Position numbers and translations under genes: made by a program. A DNA stretch of 64,000 bases from Nonomuraea thailandensis (GTDB taxonomy: Bacteria; Actinomycetota; Actinomycetes; Streptosporangiales; Streptosporangiaceae): contig NZ_JAMZEB010000002.1 in NCBI RefSeq assembly GCF_024172165.1, positions 3,059,501 through 3,123,500 of the forward strand. The letters run 5' to 3'. This document shows, piece by piece, positions 7,970-16,964 of this stretch (the first letter of the stretch is position 1; every line of letters starts with the position of its first letter). The notes below the pieces were generated by a model. That model saw nothing but the letters and a program-made list of their open reading frames with translations. It had not been told where the DNA came from and did no database searches.

Positions 7970-9948
7970 CTCGTCACCGTTTCCGGGTTGGACATGCCTC
8001 CGAGGCGGTAGCGGAGCGTCTCCCTCTCGGTGGAGGCGGTGGGGATGCCGAGCCGGACGATCTGCCGCAGGAGGAGGTCGTCCTCGCCGATGCGCTCCTC
8101 CACCTCGGCGGCCGAGCGCGGTGTGGCGATGCGCAGCACCGGCAGGACCGTCGAGTCGAAGAGCCACTCGCCCATGTCGACCATGCCCACGCCGCCGTCC
8201 GGGCGCCGGACGGCGTCCCTGATCACGCTGCTGTCCGCGGACATGATGCCTGCCGAGGCGAGCTCGGCGAGCCGCTGGACGGCCTTGTCCCCCGGTGGCA
8301 GCCACGGGAAGCGGTCGACCAGGACCGGGTTCCCGTCCGCGTCGATCATGCGGCGCCAGGAGTGGACCGCCGGATAGCCGCGCCTGGCCAGCGCCAGCAG
8401 ACCGGCCAGATGATCGGGTGACCAGGTGTTGTCGTCGTCGAGAAAGGCGAGGTGATCGCCGATCCGGCGATCGATGGCGAACTGCCGCAGCGTGGCCACG
8501 CGCGTCCACGGCTCGGCCGGGACGGCGCCCGAGTGCCCGACCGTCGTGAGGCGGACACCGTCGAGCCCGGCAGGCAGCAGGACCTCGTCCGGAGCGTCGG
8601 CCCCCTTGTCGAGCCACACGGTCACCGAGATGTCGGCGTCCACGTCTCGCTGCGCCGCCACGCTCTCCAGCGCCGCCGCGAGCAACCGCGGGCGCTCCCC
8701 CCGGGTCACGACCACCACCTCGACGAGCGGGCGTCGCCGCGGCACGGCTCTGGACCTGCGGGCGCCTCCTGTCATCGCCGTGGCCAGAGCGTCCAGTGCG
8801 GGCTCGCCGGCCAGGAAGAGGTGGTGCGGGATCACGACGTGCCGGTCGTGCCAGTGCCGGGCCCGCTCCAGCGGACCGGTCAGCTCCCCGAGCCCGGCGT
8901 ACTGCTTCACCGTCGCCGGCCGGTACAGCGGCCCTTCGGGCAGCGGCGGATAGACGCGGTCGAGGACGATCCCGGTGTCACGGCTCACCTTCGCGATGAA
9001 GGAGCCGGCGTCGCTCTCGTGACCGGGCAGCCGCACCGCGAGCCCGTAGAAGTTGCCCGAACGGCGCGCGCCCTCGTCCGCGAACGCCTGCCAGCCCGCG
9101 CCGGCCAGCCGGTCGAGCAGGTACGCCAGCCCTGTGGCGCGGCGCCGCGACTGGTCCGGCAGCCGGGCGAGCTGGTCCAGCAACAACGCCGCCGACAGCT
9201 CGGACATGGCGTGGTTGGCTCCGTGCTGCAGCCCCGCCGGTTCGAGCTCGTTGAGCAGGCCCAGGGCCGGTTCGGGCAGCCTCCGGCGCGAATCCATCAT
9301 CAGCGACTCGATGCGTGAGGCCAGCTCGCCGTCGTCGGTCAGCACGACACCGCCCTCGCCGGTCGCAAGGATCTTGGTCGCCTGGGTGCTCATGATGCTG
9401 ATGTCGCCGAGCGAGCCCGCCACCCTGTCACCGGCGGTCTCGGCGAGCTGGGCATGGGAGGCGTCCTCGATCAGGACGGAGTCCGGAAACCGACGGCGGA
9501 GCGCCGCGACGTCGCACTGCTGCGCGTAGAGGTGGACGCCGAGCACCGCCCGGGGCGAGTCGACCGGGCTGTGACCGACCAGGCAGGGGGAGCCGTCGGT
9601 GCCGTCGAAGAACGCGGGGACCGCGCCGACCCGCAGCACGGCGGTGGCGCACGCCACCCACGTGGTGGCGGGAAGCAGCACCACGTCGCCCGGACCGACG
9701 TCCGCGGCCTGCAGCGCGATGACGATCGCGCTGGAACCGCTGGCCGTCAGGGTGGCGTGGCGGCGCCGGGTGAGCCTCGCCAGCGCCGCGGCCGCCATCA
9801 CGTTCCGCGACGGCCAGCGGCTCGGAGGTCCGCTGACCGCCAGGCGCCCGCTCAGCAACGCGGCCTGGATCGCCTGCACGCTGAGATCGTCGATCTCGGG
9901 CCAGACGGGCCGGTGCGGGGCCGGCTCAGGAAGCGGTCGCGTCGTCAT
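7966..9948 (-). CDS. Fused DegT/DnrJ-type PLP aminotransferase and family-2 glycosyltransferase
   Basis: A 660-residue bifunctional protein. Residues 15-395 are a DegT/DnrJ/EryC1/StrS sugar aminotransferase: ASGSSAIVIALQAADVGPGD early, the PLP loop STQATKILATGEGG with Lys192, and a normal family length. Residues 408-660 are a GT-A glycosyltransferase of family 2 type, with VVVVTRGERPRLLAAALESV and the metal-binding DDD at 504-506 (FLDDDNTWSP). A short basic linker (GGARRSRAVPRRRP) joins them. No stop or frameshift separates the halves. Aminotransferases of this class aminate keto-sugar nucleotides, so the fusion may couple aminosugar formation to transfer. This architecture is unusual. Confidence 0.87.
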   Translation of the reverse strand: MTTRPLPEPAPHRPVWPEIDDLSVQAIQAALLSGRLAVSGPPSRWPSRNVMAAAALARLTRRRHATLTASGSSAIVIALQAADVGPGDVVLLPATTWVACATAVLRVGAVPAFFDGTDGSPCLVGHSPVDSPRAVLGVHLYAQQCDVAALRRRFPDSVLIEDASHAQLAETAGDRVAGSLGDISIMSTQATKILATGEGGVVLTDDGELASRIESLMMDSRRRLPEPALGLLNELEPAGLQHGANHAMSELSAALLLDQLARLPDQSRRRATGLAYLLDRLAGAGWQAFADEGARRSGNFYGLAVRLPGHESDAGSFIAKVSRDTGIVLDRVYPPLPEGPLYRPATVKQYAGLGELTGPLERARHWHDRHVVIPHHLFLAGEPALDALATAMTGGARRSRAVPRRRPLVEVVVVTRGERPRLLAAALESVAAQRDVDADISVTVWLDKGADAPDEVLLPAGLDGVRLTTVGHSGAVPAEPWTRVATLRQFAIDRRIGDHLAFLDDDNTWSPDHLAGLLALARRGYPAVHSWRRMIDADGNPVLVDRFPWLPPGDKAVQRLAELASAGIMSADSSVIRDAVRRPDGGVGMVDMGEWLFDSTVLPVLRIATPRSAAEVEERIGEDDLLLRQIVRLGIPTASTERETLRYRLGGMSNPETVTR

Positions 9949-11130
9949 CTATTCACCTGCCAGGGGGAGTCGTCGCCTGCTCGGGCCGGGCGCCTGGCCG
10001 GACCTGGCCGGCAGGAAGGAGGCGCAGTGGGCGGGGCTCAGCAGCACCCGGTGCCGGGCGTAGGGTGGATAGCTCGCCTCGTCGAAGTCGGTGTATCGGT
10101 TGCGGTAGCACCATCGGCACTCCTCGAAGTCGTCCGAGATCTGCCCCGCGCCGGCGGCGTGCTCGGCCCGGAGGCGCTGGTAGCGCGGCCCGTTCCAGAT
10201 CTCCTCGAAGCCGGATCGGCGAAGGTCCCCGATCAGGTAGCGGGTGCCGGGCGCGCCGATCAGGTGGTCGCAGAAGCCGGTCTGTCCCCGGTAGTTGACG
10301 TAGAAGTACATCCACGGGTGCGTGCAGGTCTTGTCGGCGTGCGACAGGTCCGCCCATCCCGGGTCGAGCGCGGTGTTGAGCTGCACCTCGACGCCGCCGG
10401 CCGCCGCGGCCCGCGCCGTGTCGTGCAGAGCGTCGGCCAGCGCCGCACGGTGGAACCGCAGATCGCCGGGATCGTCCGCGTCGAGGCTCACCACGTTCAG
10501 GTTGACCCGCACCCCGAATCGTTCGCCCAGCGCCACGATGTCCGCCAGTTCGCCGAGGGCCTGGCTCTGCACCACGACGTTCAGCACGATGTTGTCCGTC
10601 CCGGTCCCCAGCCGGGCCGACTCGTCGACGATCGCCTCCAGGTTGCGCAGGACCACCTCCAGCCGGGCGCCGCCGCGCAGCGCGGCGAACGTCTCGGCGC
10701 GCGCCGCGTCCAGCGAGACGGTGATGTTCACGCCCTGCCGCACCATCCGGCGCCACAGCTGCTCGTTCGTCACCGACAGGTTCGTCACCAGCCGGACCCG
10801 GCAGCCGTAGCCGATCGCCCGGTCCACGAATTCCGGGAAGCGCTTCAGCACGGTGCTCTCGCCCCAGCCCCGCAGGTCCACGATCTCCGCGGTGGGGAAC
10901 AGCTTCTCGGCGACCTGGTCGAACAGCTCCATGGACATGTTGCGCGAACGGTCGAACGGGCCGCCCGAACGGCACATCGCGCACGACAGGTTGCAGTTCT
11001 CCGTCAGCTCCAGGAACAGCACCCGTGGCAGGCTGCTCAGGACGGTGGCACGCTCCTCGAACTCCGCGATGTTGCGGTCGCGGTTGGCTCGCTTGAGCTC
11101 ATCGAATCGGGGGTCACGCGCAGGCTCCAC
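9949..11130 (-). CDS. Radical SAM enzyme with SPASM-like C-terminus
   Basis: A 393-residue protein starting at GTG 11130, chosen because AGGGGG lies 8 bases upstream; a GTG at 11139 overlapping the previous stop is an alternative. The [4Fe-4S] motif C-x3-C-x2-C is Cys46, 50 and 53 (ENCNLSCAMCRSGG). The C-terminal third has further Cys in KTCTHPW, GFCDH and ECRWC, as expected for auxiliary-cluster SPASM or twitch domains. Such enzymes modify peptides, sugars (as in butirosin biosynthesis) or carrier-bound groups. It follows the glycosyltransferase with an overlap or near-overlap. The substrate cannot be read from sequence. Confidence 0.87.
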   Translation of the reverse strand: MEPARDPRFDELKRANRDRNIAEFEERATVLSSLPRVLFLELTENCNLSCAMCRSGGPFDRSRNMSMELFDQVAEKLFPTAEIVDLRGWGESTVLKRFPEFVDRAIGYGCRVRLVTNLSVTNEQLWRRMVRQGVNITVSLDAARAETFAALRGGARLEVVLRNLEAIVDESARLGTGTDNIVLNVVVQSQALGELADIVALGERFGVRVNLNVVSLDADDPGDLRFHRAALADALHDTARAAAAGGVEVQLNTALDPGWADLSHADKTCTHPWMYFYVNYRGQTGFCDHLIGAPGTRYLIGDLRRSGFEEIWNGPRYQRLRAEHAAGAGQISDDFEECRWCYRNRYTDFDEASYPPYARHRVLLSPAHCASFLPARSGQAPGPSRRRLPLAGE

Positions 11131-11131
11131 G

Positions 11132-12586
11132 TCACGCACCCCCTTGCGCGGGGTGCCGCGCCGGCGGAGCGCCGATCGCCGTGCGCAGGTCCGAGGCCTC
11201 CCAGGGCCGCTCACGCAGGTCGAAGGCCGCCCTGGCGCCCACCCGTTCGCGCTCGACGATCTCGAACTCGTGCAGCTCACGCCGAAGCCGCACCGTGAAC
11301 TCCCAGTAGGGGTGGTCGTGCGCGTCGAGCGCCGCGGCCAGCGCGGGATCGGCCCGCTGCAGGGGCGCGGTGCTGACTCCCGACAGCAGCACCACGTTCC
11401 GGCAGGTGCGGCACAGCTCCGACAGGATCCGGCTGAGCGTCCGCTCGGGGAAGCTCCGCCAGTAGTCGGTCACCAGCCCGAGCTCGAAATGGTCATCCGG
11501 GTACGGAACGCGGGTGCCGAGAAGCGGCAGCCACGGGATCTCGCGGCCCGGCCCGGACCACTCCCGAGCGTCTCCCGGAAAGCAGACCGCGTCAGGGGCC
11601 CTGAGCCCGGCCGGCCAGCCGGCCGGATCTCCCAGCACCAGGACGTTCCCGGCGGTGGCGACCCGCGCGCACACCCCGGGAAGCTCCTCGAGCCGCGCGC
11701 AGTCCGACGTGGCCGGATCCAGCGCCCGGGCGAACCGCTCGATCGCCGGCACGAGCTCGCGCGAGCGCACGATGTCGTAGCTGCAGACCGCTTCGACCTC
11801 CAGCGTCGGATACATCCGCACCAGGATCTGCTCGTTGTGCCGGTCCTGGACGATGTCGCGCCCGCGAAGCCGGTCATGGGGCTGATGCACCGCCTTCGCC
11901 GCCGGCGCGAAGACGGTCGGCAGACCCGCACGTGCGAGCCGGTAACCCATCTCGATGTCCTCGACGCCCTTGGCGGGGAACTCGCTCTTGAACCCGCCCA
12001 CCTGCTCGAAGGCCCAGCGAGGCATGCTGACGTTGTGGGTCCAGAAGAAGGCCCAGTCACTCGGCCGCGGATCGGCCAGCAGCTCGCACAACGGGTCGTG
12101 AAGCTGCGGCGTCCCCTCCATGCGCCCGGCGAGGCCGGCCGGATCGCCGAAGTCCCAGTCGTCGCCCAGCAGCAGCCTCCAACCGGCCGGAGTCAGCTCG
12201 CGCACGCTCGTGTAACCGCACACCGCCACCTGGCGCCCGGCGTGCGCGTCCAGGTGAGCCCGCAACAACCCGGGGTGCGCCAGGCAGTCGGCGTCGAGGA
12301 AGACGAGCACCTCGCCCTCGGCCTGCGCGGCTCCGGCGTTTCTCGCCTCCTGCACGCCTCTTGCCGTGTCGTGCCGGAGGAAACGGAGCTTGAACGCCGG
12401 CGCCAGCGCCGCCAGTTCAGCGGCGAGTTCGTCGGCCAGCGGCCGTTCGGAACCGTCGTCGACGAACACCACCTCGAACGATTCGGGGGGAAGAGTCTGA
12501 TGAGTCAGACTGCGGAGAACATTTCGTGCGGCGACACTGCGATTGTGCACCGCCGTTACAACGGAAACGTCCACGACACCTCTCAT
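11132..12586 (-). CDS. Family-2 glycosyltransferase with C-terminal methyltransferase-like region
   Basis: ATG 12586 gives 484 residues; a GTG at 12574 with GAGG in front is an alternative start. Residues 6-300 form a GT-A domain: DVSVVTAVHNRSVAARNVLR, VVFVDDGSE, metal site DAD at 98-100 and the later acid KGVEDIEMGYRLARAG. Residues about 325-450 resemble the second half of a class I methyltransferase (DDHFELGLVTDYWRSFPERT... RNVVLLSG) but show no glycine-rich SAM loop, so activity is doubtful. It heads the run of overlapping genes down to the left edge, after a 180-bp gap that may hold a promoter. Confidence 0.85.
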   Translation of the reverse strand: MRGVVDVSVVTAVHNRSVAARNVLRSLTHQTLPPESFEVVFVDDGSERPLADELAAELAALAPAFKLRFLRHDTARGVQEARNAGAAQAEGEVLVFLDADCLAHPGLLRAHLDAHAGRQVAVCGYTSVRELTPAGWRLLLGDDWDFGDPAGLAGRMEGTPQLHDPLCELLADPRPSDWAFFWTHNVSMPRWAFEQVGGFKSEFPAKGVEDIEMGYRLARAGLPTVFAPAAKAVHQPHDRLRGRDIVQDRHNEQILVRMYPTLEVEAVCSYDIVRSRELVPAIERFARALDPATSDCARLEELPGVCARVATAGNVLVLGDPAGWPAGLRAPDAVCFPGDAREWSGPGREIPWLPLLGTRVPYPDDHFELGLVTDYWRSFPERTLSRILSELCRTCRNVVLLSGVSTAPLQRADPALAAALDAHDHPYWEFTVRLRRELHEFEIVERERVGARAAFDLRERPWEASDLRTAIGAPPARHPAQGGA

Positions 12587-12766
12587 GAGCGCACAATAGA
12601 AGTACGTTGCAATCAGGGCAGGCAAAGAATTGTCGGCTGCGAGCGTCGCAGTCGCGATTCACAGTGAAGATAGCGACGGCCGGTATATTGCGAGTATGTC
12701 CGTCATGCGGTCCTGAGGATGGCCTTGGGTTTCTCGCTGGTGGCGCATGTTCGTGATCAGGCGTCA
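12587..12766 (-). promoter_or_regulatory. AT-richer 180-bp gap, possible internal promoter
   Basis: The gap between the GMC oxidoreductase stop and the glycosyltransferase start is visibly richer in A/T than its surroundings. On the minus strand it contains CGCAATATACCGG, with TATACC as a possible -10. No gene is convincing here. It may carry a second promoter for the downstream operon. Confidence 0.3.
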
Positions 12767-14266
12767 TCACCCTCGTGCCGGGGAGGGGCATGCGGTCCCG
12801 TGCCGTGGCGGGCCGGCCAGGATGGCGGCAAGCCGCCTGGACAGCGCCAGAGTGGTCAGCGACGGGTTGGCCGCGCCCAGGCGCGGGAACGTGGCGGGCC
12901 CGAGCACGTACAGCCCGGGGACGTCCTCGACCTCGTGCCGCTCGGTCAGCCCGTCGCCCAGGCGGATGGTGCAGCCCTCGTGGTTGACGGTCCCCAGCGC
13001 GGACGCGTACGTGACCAGGCCGCCTGACAGCGGCCGCCAGGTGCCGAACCCGCCGAAGACCAGCGGCGTGGCCGGCAGCCCGTACCGGGCGCCGAGGGAG
13101 CGCCAGAGGTCGCCGAGCCGCTGCTGCTGCTCCGCGACCAGCGCTTCGTCGGCCTCCGCCAGGGCCGCGCCCACGTGCACGCTGGTCGTGCCGTCCGGCG
13201 CCCGCCGGTGCTCGACGAAGCTGCGCTCGTTCGGCAGGTGCTCGCCCATCGTGCTGACCTCGACGCGGACCGAGCCGGACGCGAGTTCCTCGGTGCCGAG
13301 GAAGAGGTTCGAGCGGTGACCGCCGTCGCCGGGGGAGACGAAGTGACCGGCGGGCAGGGCCACGGCGGGATCGGCCGCGCCGGCGGGCAGGGTCAGGGTG
13401 AACCCCTGGACGATGTGGTCGCTGAGACCGGTCAGCCGCTGCCGGGTGGTCCCGCCGTTCGCGCGCGAACGCAGAACGAGCCGGCTGTTCTCGATCGTGC
13501 CCGCGGCGAGCACCACCGCGTCCGCCCGGATGTCGACGGGATCGCAGTCCCCGGCCCGAACGGCCCGGACGCCGGCGGCCCGCCCGTCGCGCAGCAACAC
13601 CCGCTCGACGGTGTGCTGGCAGGCGATGGTGACGCCATCGAGGGCGCGAACGGGGCTCGCCGTGACGGGGTCACGCCAGTAGTCCAGCGGCGAATAGGCG
13701 CTCCAGCGGCTCCCGGTGCCGCGGACCGCTCTCGGCACCGGGTGGAAGTCCAGGCCCGCCAGGGAGAACGACGGACCCGGTCCGCGGGTGTCGCCGGGCG
13801 AGAGGGCCGCGGCCGGGATGCCGAGATCCTCCGCGACCTGGGCATAGAGCGACGCGCCGCCGCGCCGGCTCCCTGTGAGGTCCGCGATGACGGACGCCGG
13901 CCACCAGGGTTCGATCAGCGCCCAGGGGTCCATCGGCACCACGATCCCCCACCAGTAGAGCGAACGTCCGCCCAGCCGGCGCCGGAGCCCGGACCCGTCG
14001 GCGAAGTGCGGCGATCCCACGGGCTCCCAGCCGCGGAAGAAGTGGCGGTCGCGTTCCGGACGCAGGACCACTTCGCCGGCGCGCCGCTCCGGGTAGGACT
14101 GCGACACGTGGCGGGACTCGAGGCCCGGACCGGACTCGATCACGAGCACCTCGCCGGCTCCCGACCGGTGCAGCTGACCGGCCAGCTCGAGCCCGGCCAT
14201 GCCGCCGCCCACCACGATGACGCCCGCCCGGCCGGGGAGGCGCGGCGGCGCCGGGAAATGTGCCAT
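12767..14266 (-). CDS. GMC-type FAD oxidoreductase
   Basis: A 499-residue flavoprotein. The dinucleotide-binding motif VVGGGMAG is at residues 18-25 and the C-terminal GMC signature with active-site His429 (TVNHEG) and Asn467 (GAANPSL) is intact; the last part reads LYVLGPATFPRLGAANPSLT. GMC enzymes oxidise primary or secondary alcohols, and relatives in aminoglycoside pathways make the 6'-aldehyde that an aminotransferase then aminates. With the DegT-type aminotransferase in the same operon, an oxidise-then-aminate pair is plausible. ATG 14266 lies 2 bp after the stop of the micro-ORF, so coupling is likely. Confidence 0.87.
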   Translation of the reverse strand: MAHFPAPPRLPGRAGVIVVGGGMAGLELAGQLHRSGAGEVLVIESGPGLESRHVSQSYPERRAGEVVLRPERDRHFFRGWEPVGSPHFADGSGLRRRLGGRSLYWWGIVVPMDPWALIEPWWPASVIADLTGSRRGGASLYAQVAEDLGIPAAALSPGDTRGPGPSFSLAGLDFHPVPRAVRGTGSRWSAYSPLDYWRDPVTASPVRALDGVTIACQHTVERVLLRDGRAAGVRAVRAGDCDPVDIRADAVVLAAGTIENSRLVLRSRANGGTTRQRLTGLSDHIVQGFTLTLPAGAADPAVALPAGHFVSPGDGGHRSNLFLGTEELASGSVRVEVSTMGEHLPNERSFVEHRRAPDGTTSVHVGAALAEADEALVAEQQQRLGDLWRSLGARYGLPATPLVFGGFGTWRPLSGGLVTYASALGTVNHEGCTIRLGDGLTERHEVEDVPGLYVLGPATFPRLGAANPSLTTLALSRRLAAILAGPPRHGTACPSPARG

Positions 14267-14268
14267 GA

Positions 14269-14334
14269 CTATGCCTGCCGCGCGGCGCCCGCGTCGCCGA
14301 GGCCGGGCCGATAGGGGGTGAGAGTCGCGTTCAC
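14269..14334 (-). CDS. Possible 21-residue micro-ORF (leader or precursor peptide)
   Basis: GTG 14334 is preceded by a strong ribosome-binding site, AAAAAAGGAGAA, about 10 bases upstream. That is the best Shine-Dalgarno sequence in this operon. It opens a 21-codon frame beginning MNATLTPYRP and ending GAARQA, with TAG 2 bp before the GMC oxidoreductase ATG. It may be a leader peptide ensuring translation of the downstream gene, or a very small precursor peptide for the radical SAM enzyme. I cannot choose between these; a chance frame next to a strong RBS is also possible. Confidence 0.45.
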   Translation of the reverse strand: MNATLTPYRPGLGDAGAARQA

Positions 14335-14635
14335 GTAGGCCGTTCTCCTTTTTTGCGAGTTGTCATGAGGCGCACTCGTGGGCCGCGACGGAAAGCTCCC
14401 GTGGCCGCCCGGCACCGCTCGACAGTAGCAAATGCGCAAAGCGGGTCGAGGGATTCGGCTGAATAGAGAATTGACCCGCGGTGAGAAATGCCGGCCACTC
14501 TTGCCGACGCCCATTGTTGCGGTGCCGAATTCGTCCTGCGGGAGGCGGGTCCGGCGGCGTGCGACCCGATGCCGGTGACGCGGAACTCCTCCGGACGTAG
14601 TGTGCGGCAGGCTCGTACAGGAAAGGTGTACGTTC
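14335..14635. promoter_or_regulatory. Divergent promoter region, biosynthetic operon / metalloprotease
   Basis: This 301-bp region separates the minus-strand biosynthetic operon from the plus-strand metalloprotease. It is A/T-richer near 14340-14360 and 14420-14520 and holds no convincing gene. It must carry both promoters, but I see no clear palindromic operator. Confidence 0.5.
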
Positions 14636-16948
14636 GTGATCTTCCATCGTGGCCGTCGCTTAGCCCGACGCTTGTCGACCAAGACCCTCGCGGTGTCCGG
14701 CGTCCTGCTGCTCGGCGCATCGCTGAGCATGACGCAGGCCGGCCAGGCCGCCACCACGGCGTTCCGGCCTCCCGCGCTGCAGCCGATCGACCCCCAGCGC
14801 GTGCAGGACCAGCAGGACATGACCTGGCAGGACTACAAGCCGATCCCCGGAGTGAGCTGGGCCACCGACGGCGCGGTCCCGGCCGATCGCGCGCTGCGGG
14901 TGGCCCTCGTGGCCGTGGACTTCCCCAACCAGCCGTTCGTGATCACCCGGCCGAAGCATTCCGACCCCTTCGGCAACCCGCAGCTCGACCCCATCACCAG
15001 GGACGAGGTCCCGCGGTTCTACGCCGACTTCTTCAACAAGCCGAGCCCGGTGAACCACTTCCAGACCATCAACGGCTACTGGATGGAGCAGAGCGGCGGG
15101 AAGATCGGCGTCTCCTCGATCACCGCGTTCGGGCCGTACGAGCTGCCGAAGGACTCCTTCCAGTACGGCCTCAACGACATCGGCCAGGAACAGCAGCAGG
15201 GCTGCCCCGGCCGGACCACGGTGACCGGCAGCCAGTCCGCCGTGAGCACCATCGAGGTGGCGTCGACCGCGTTCCTCAAGGTCGGCGACGTCGTCACGAT
15301 CGCGGGGGTGACCCCGTCCGGGCGCAGGGTGGTCACCGGCATCCCGGACAGCACCCATCTCACCCTCGACGGGACGGTCACGGTCCCGGGCGGCGCCGGC
15401 GTCAACAACTGCGCGGGGACCAGGCTCGAAACCGACGCCGACACCCTCTGGCACGCCGACGCGAACTGCACCGGCAACTGCGGCTACGACGTGGTCCTGC
15501 GGATCTACGCCGGCTACGACGAGACCTCGGTGTGGCAGGAGTTCGGCGAGATGAAGTTCGACTCGCCGGAGGACGTGCCGCGGGAGGTCTGGGGAAACCC
15601 GAACCCGGAACAGCCCACCAGCGTGCGCAGCCGGTACGTCCCCTGGACCTCCTGGCTCGCCGGCTCGCAGCTCTGGGGCCAGTCGACGGTCCGGCAGGGT
15701 GAGAGTTCGGGCACGATCACGCACGAGCTGGCCCACTTCTTCTTCAGCATCGGTGACAACAACAACAATCCGTACGCGCGGCCGTACCACCGCGCGGGGT
15801 CGGGCCCGTGGGACATGCTGGACCGGGGCTCGTTCAACGGGCCGGGCGGTCCGCACAACCGCTGGCAGGTTCCCGCGCAGCAGGGCGCCTCGATGGCCGC
15901 CGAGCAGACGCTGCGGAACAAGATCGGCATGGGCTTCGTCCCCTACTCCTCGGTGGCGCGGTTCAACCGTGACGGGCTGGCCAGGTCCGGCCTCGCCGTC
16001 GTGGACGTGATCGCCAGGGCCGTGAACACCGGCCCGCTGCCGGCGGGCTCCCGGGCGGGCCTGCAGGTGCTGCTGGACGGTGACGCGCCGGTGGACCGCT
16101 CGCCCGCCTGCGACGTCAACGCCGACCCGCTGTGCGACGGCGGCGGCCCTTCCGGCGGATGGAGGAACTACACGCTGGAGACGGTGCAGCGGATCGGGTA
16201 CGGCTCGTTCCAGCCGGACAACGGCGTGCTGATCGCCAAGAACAAGCCCTACGAGCCCGGACAGGACGGCAGAGAGGGCTCGACCTGCGGCTACAACTGC
16301 TTCACGTGGGTCGTGGACGCGCATCCCGAAGACATCGGCATGCTCGACTACGAGCGGCCCGACGGCACTGAGGTGATGCGCACCATCGGTGACTACCGGC
16401 AGCTCAACGACGCGTTGTTCCACGCCGGCACGAACTCGGGCTCGGCGAACGAGTACCTCGACGCCGCGAACGGCCTGCACTTCTACATCCTGAACAAGTA
16501 CACCGACGAGAACGGCTTCCTGCACTACGTCCTCGGCGTGCGGAACCCGGCGGGCGCCGGGCCGCAGCAGCGTGGCGTGGCGCTGGGCAACGGGCGGGCG
16601 GGCGGCAAGGCCCCCGAGTACGCCACGAACTGCTCCTTCCGGCTGACCAACACCGGCAAGGACGCGGCCACGGACCCGGCGCTGCACCCGCAGGACGAGC
16701 GGGCCCACCTGCGCAACGACGTCTACCGGCTGTCGGCTCGGGCGGCGGGCCCGGGCTGGTCGGCGCACCTGCCGAACAACCTGGCCACGGCCGCGTTCGG
16801 CGAGTCGGCCGACGTCCCGGTCTTCGTGACCCGTACGCCGGGCAGCGCCAGGTCCGCCACGGTCACGCTGACCGCGACGTCGGTGAGCGACCCGGGGAGG
16901 ACGGCGACCTCCACCTGCAAGGTCAAGACCAAGGACACCGACCACTGA
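14636..16948 (+). CDS. Secreted M6-type (immune inhibitor A-like) metalloprotease
   Basis: GTG 14636, preceded by GGAAAGG, gives 770 residues. The ATG at 14600 lacks an RBS and would add residues before the signal peptide. The N-terminus is a typical signal: basic start, hydrophobic LAVSGVLLLGASLSM and a cut near QAGQAA. The zinc motif HELAH is at about residues 363-367 in SGTITHELAHFFFSIGDNNN, followed by PWDMLDRGSF, consistent with M6 peptidases. The C-terminus looks like a beta-sandwich. It probably degrades extracellular protein. It stands alone, divergent from the biosynthetic operon, with a hairpin just downstream. Confidence 0.82.
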   Translation: MIFHRGRRLARRLSTKTLAVSGVLLLGASLSMTQAGQAATTAFRPPALQPIDPQRVQDQQDMTWQDYKPIPGVSWATDGAVPADRALRVALVAVDFPNQPFVITRPKHSDPFGNPQLDPITRDEVPRFYADFFNKPSPVNHFQTINGYWMEQSGGKIGVSSITAFGPYELPKDSFQYGLNDIGQEQQQGCPGRTTVTGSQSAVSTIEVASTAFLKVGDVVTIAGVTPSGRRVVTGIPDSTHLTLDGTVTVPGGAGVNNCAGTRLETDADTLWHADANCTGNCGYDVVLRIYAGYDETSVWQEFGEMKFDSPEDVPREVWGNPNPEQPTSVRSRYVPWTSWLAGSQLWGQSTVRQGESSGTITHELAHFFFSIGDNNNNPYARPYHRAGSGPWDMLDRGSFNGPGGPHNRWQVPAQQGASMAAEQTLRNKIGMGFVPYSSVARFNRDGLARSGLAVVDVIARAVNTGPLPAGSRAGLQVLLDGDAPVDRSPACDVNADPLCDGGGPSGGWRNYTLETVQRIGYGSFQPDNGVLIAKNKPYEPGQDGREGSTCGYNCFTWVVDAHPEDIGMLDYERPDGTEVMRTIGDYRQLNDALFHAGTNSGSANEYLDAANGLHFYILNKYTDENGFLHYVLGVRNPAGAGPQQRGVALGNGRAGGKAPEYATNCSFRLTNTGKDAATDPALHPQDERAHLRNDVYRLSARAAGPGWSAHLPNNLATAAFGESADVPVFVTRTPGSARSATVTLTATSVSDPGRTATSTCKVKTKDTDH

Positions 16949-16964
16949 CCCGGTGCGTCACCTT

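Noticed and set aside
12417..12791. Minus-strand frame with several Cys in the gap upstream of the glycosyltransferase
   Set aside because: It overlaps the start of the glycosyltransferase, has no RBS and no family resemblance; the Cys pattern is not a known metal site.
14660..16945. Long minus-strand frame opposite the metalloprotease
   Set aside because: No RBS or recognisable motif; the plus strand encodes a signal peptide and HELAH motif, so the minus frame is a shadow.
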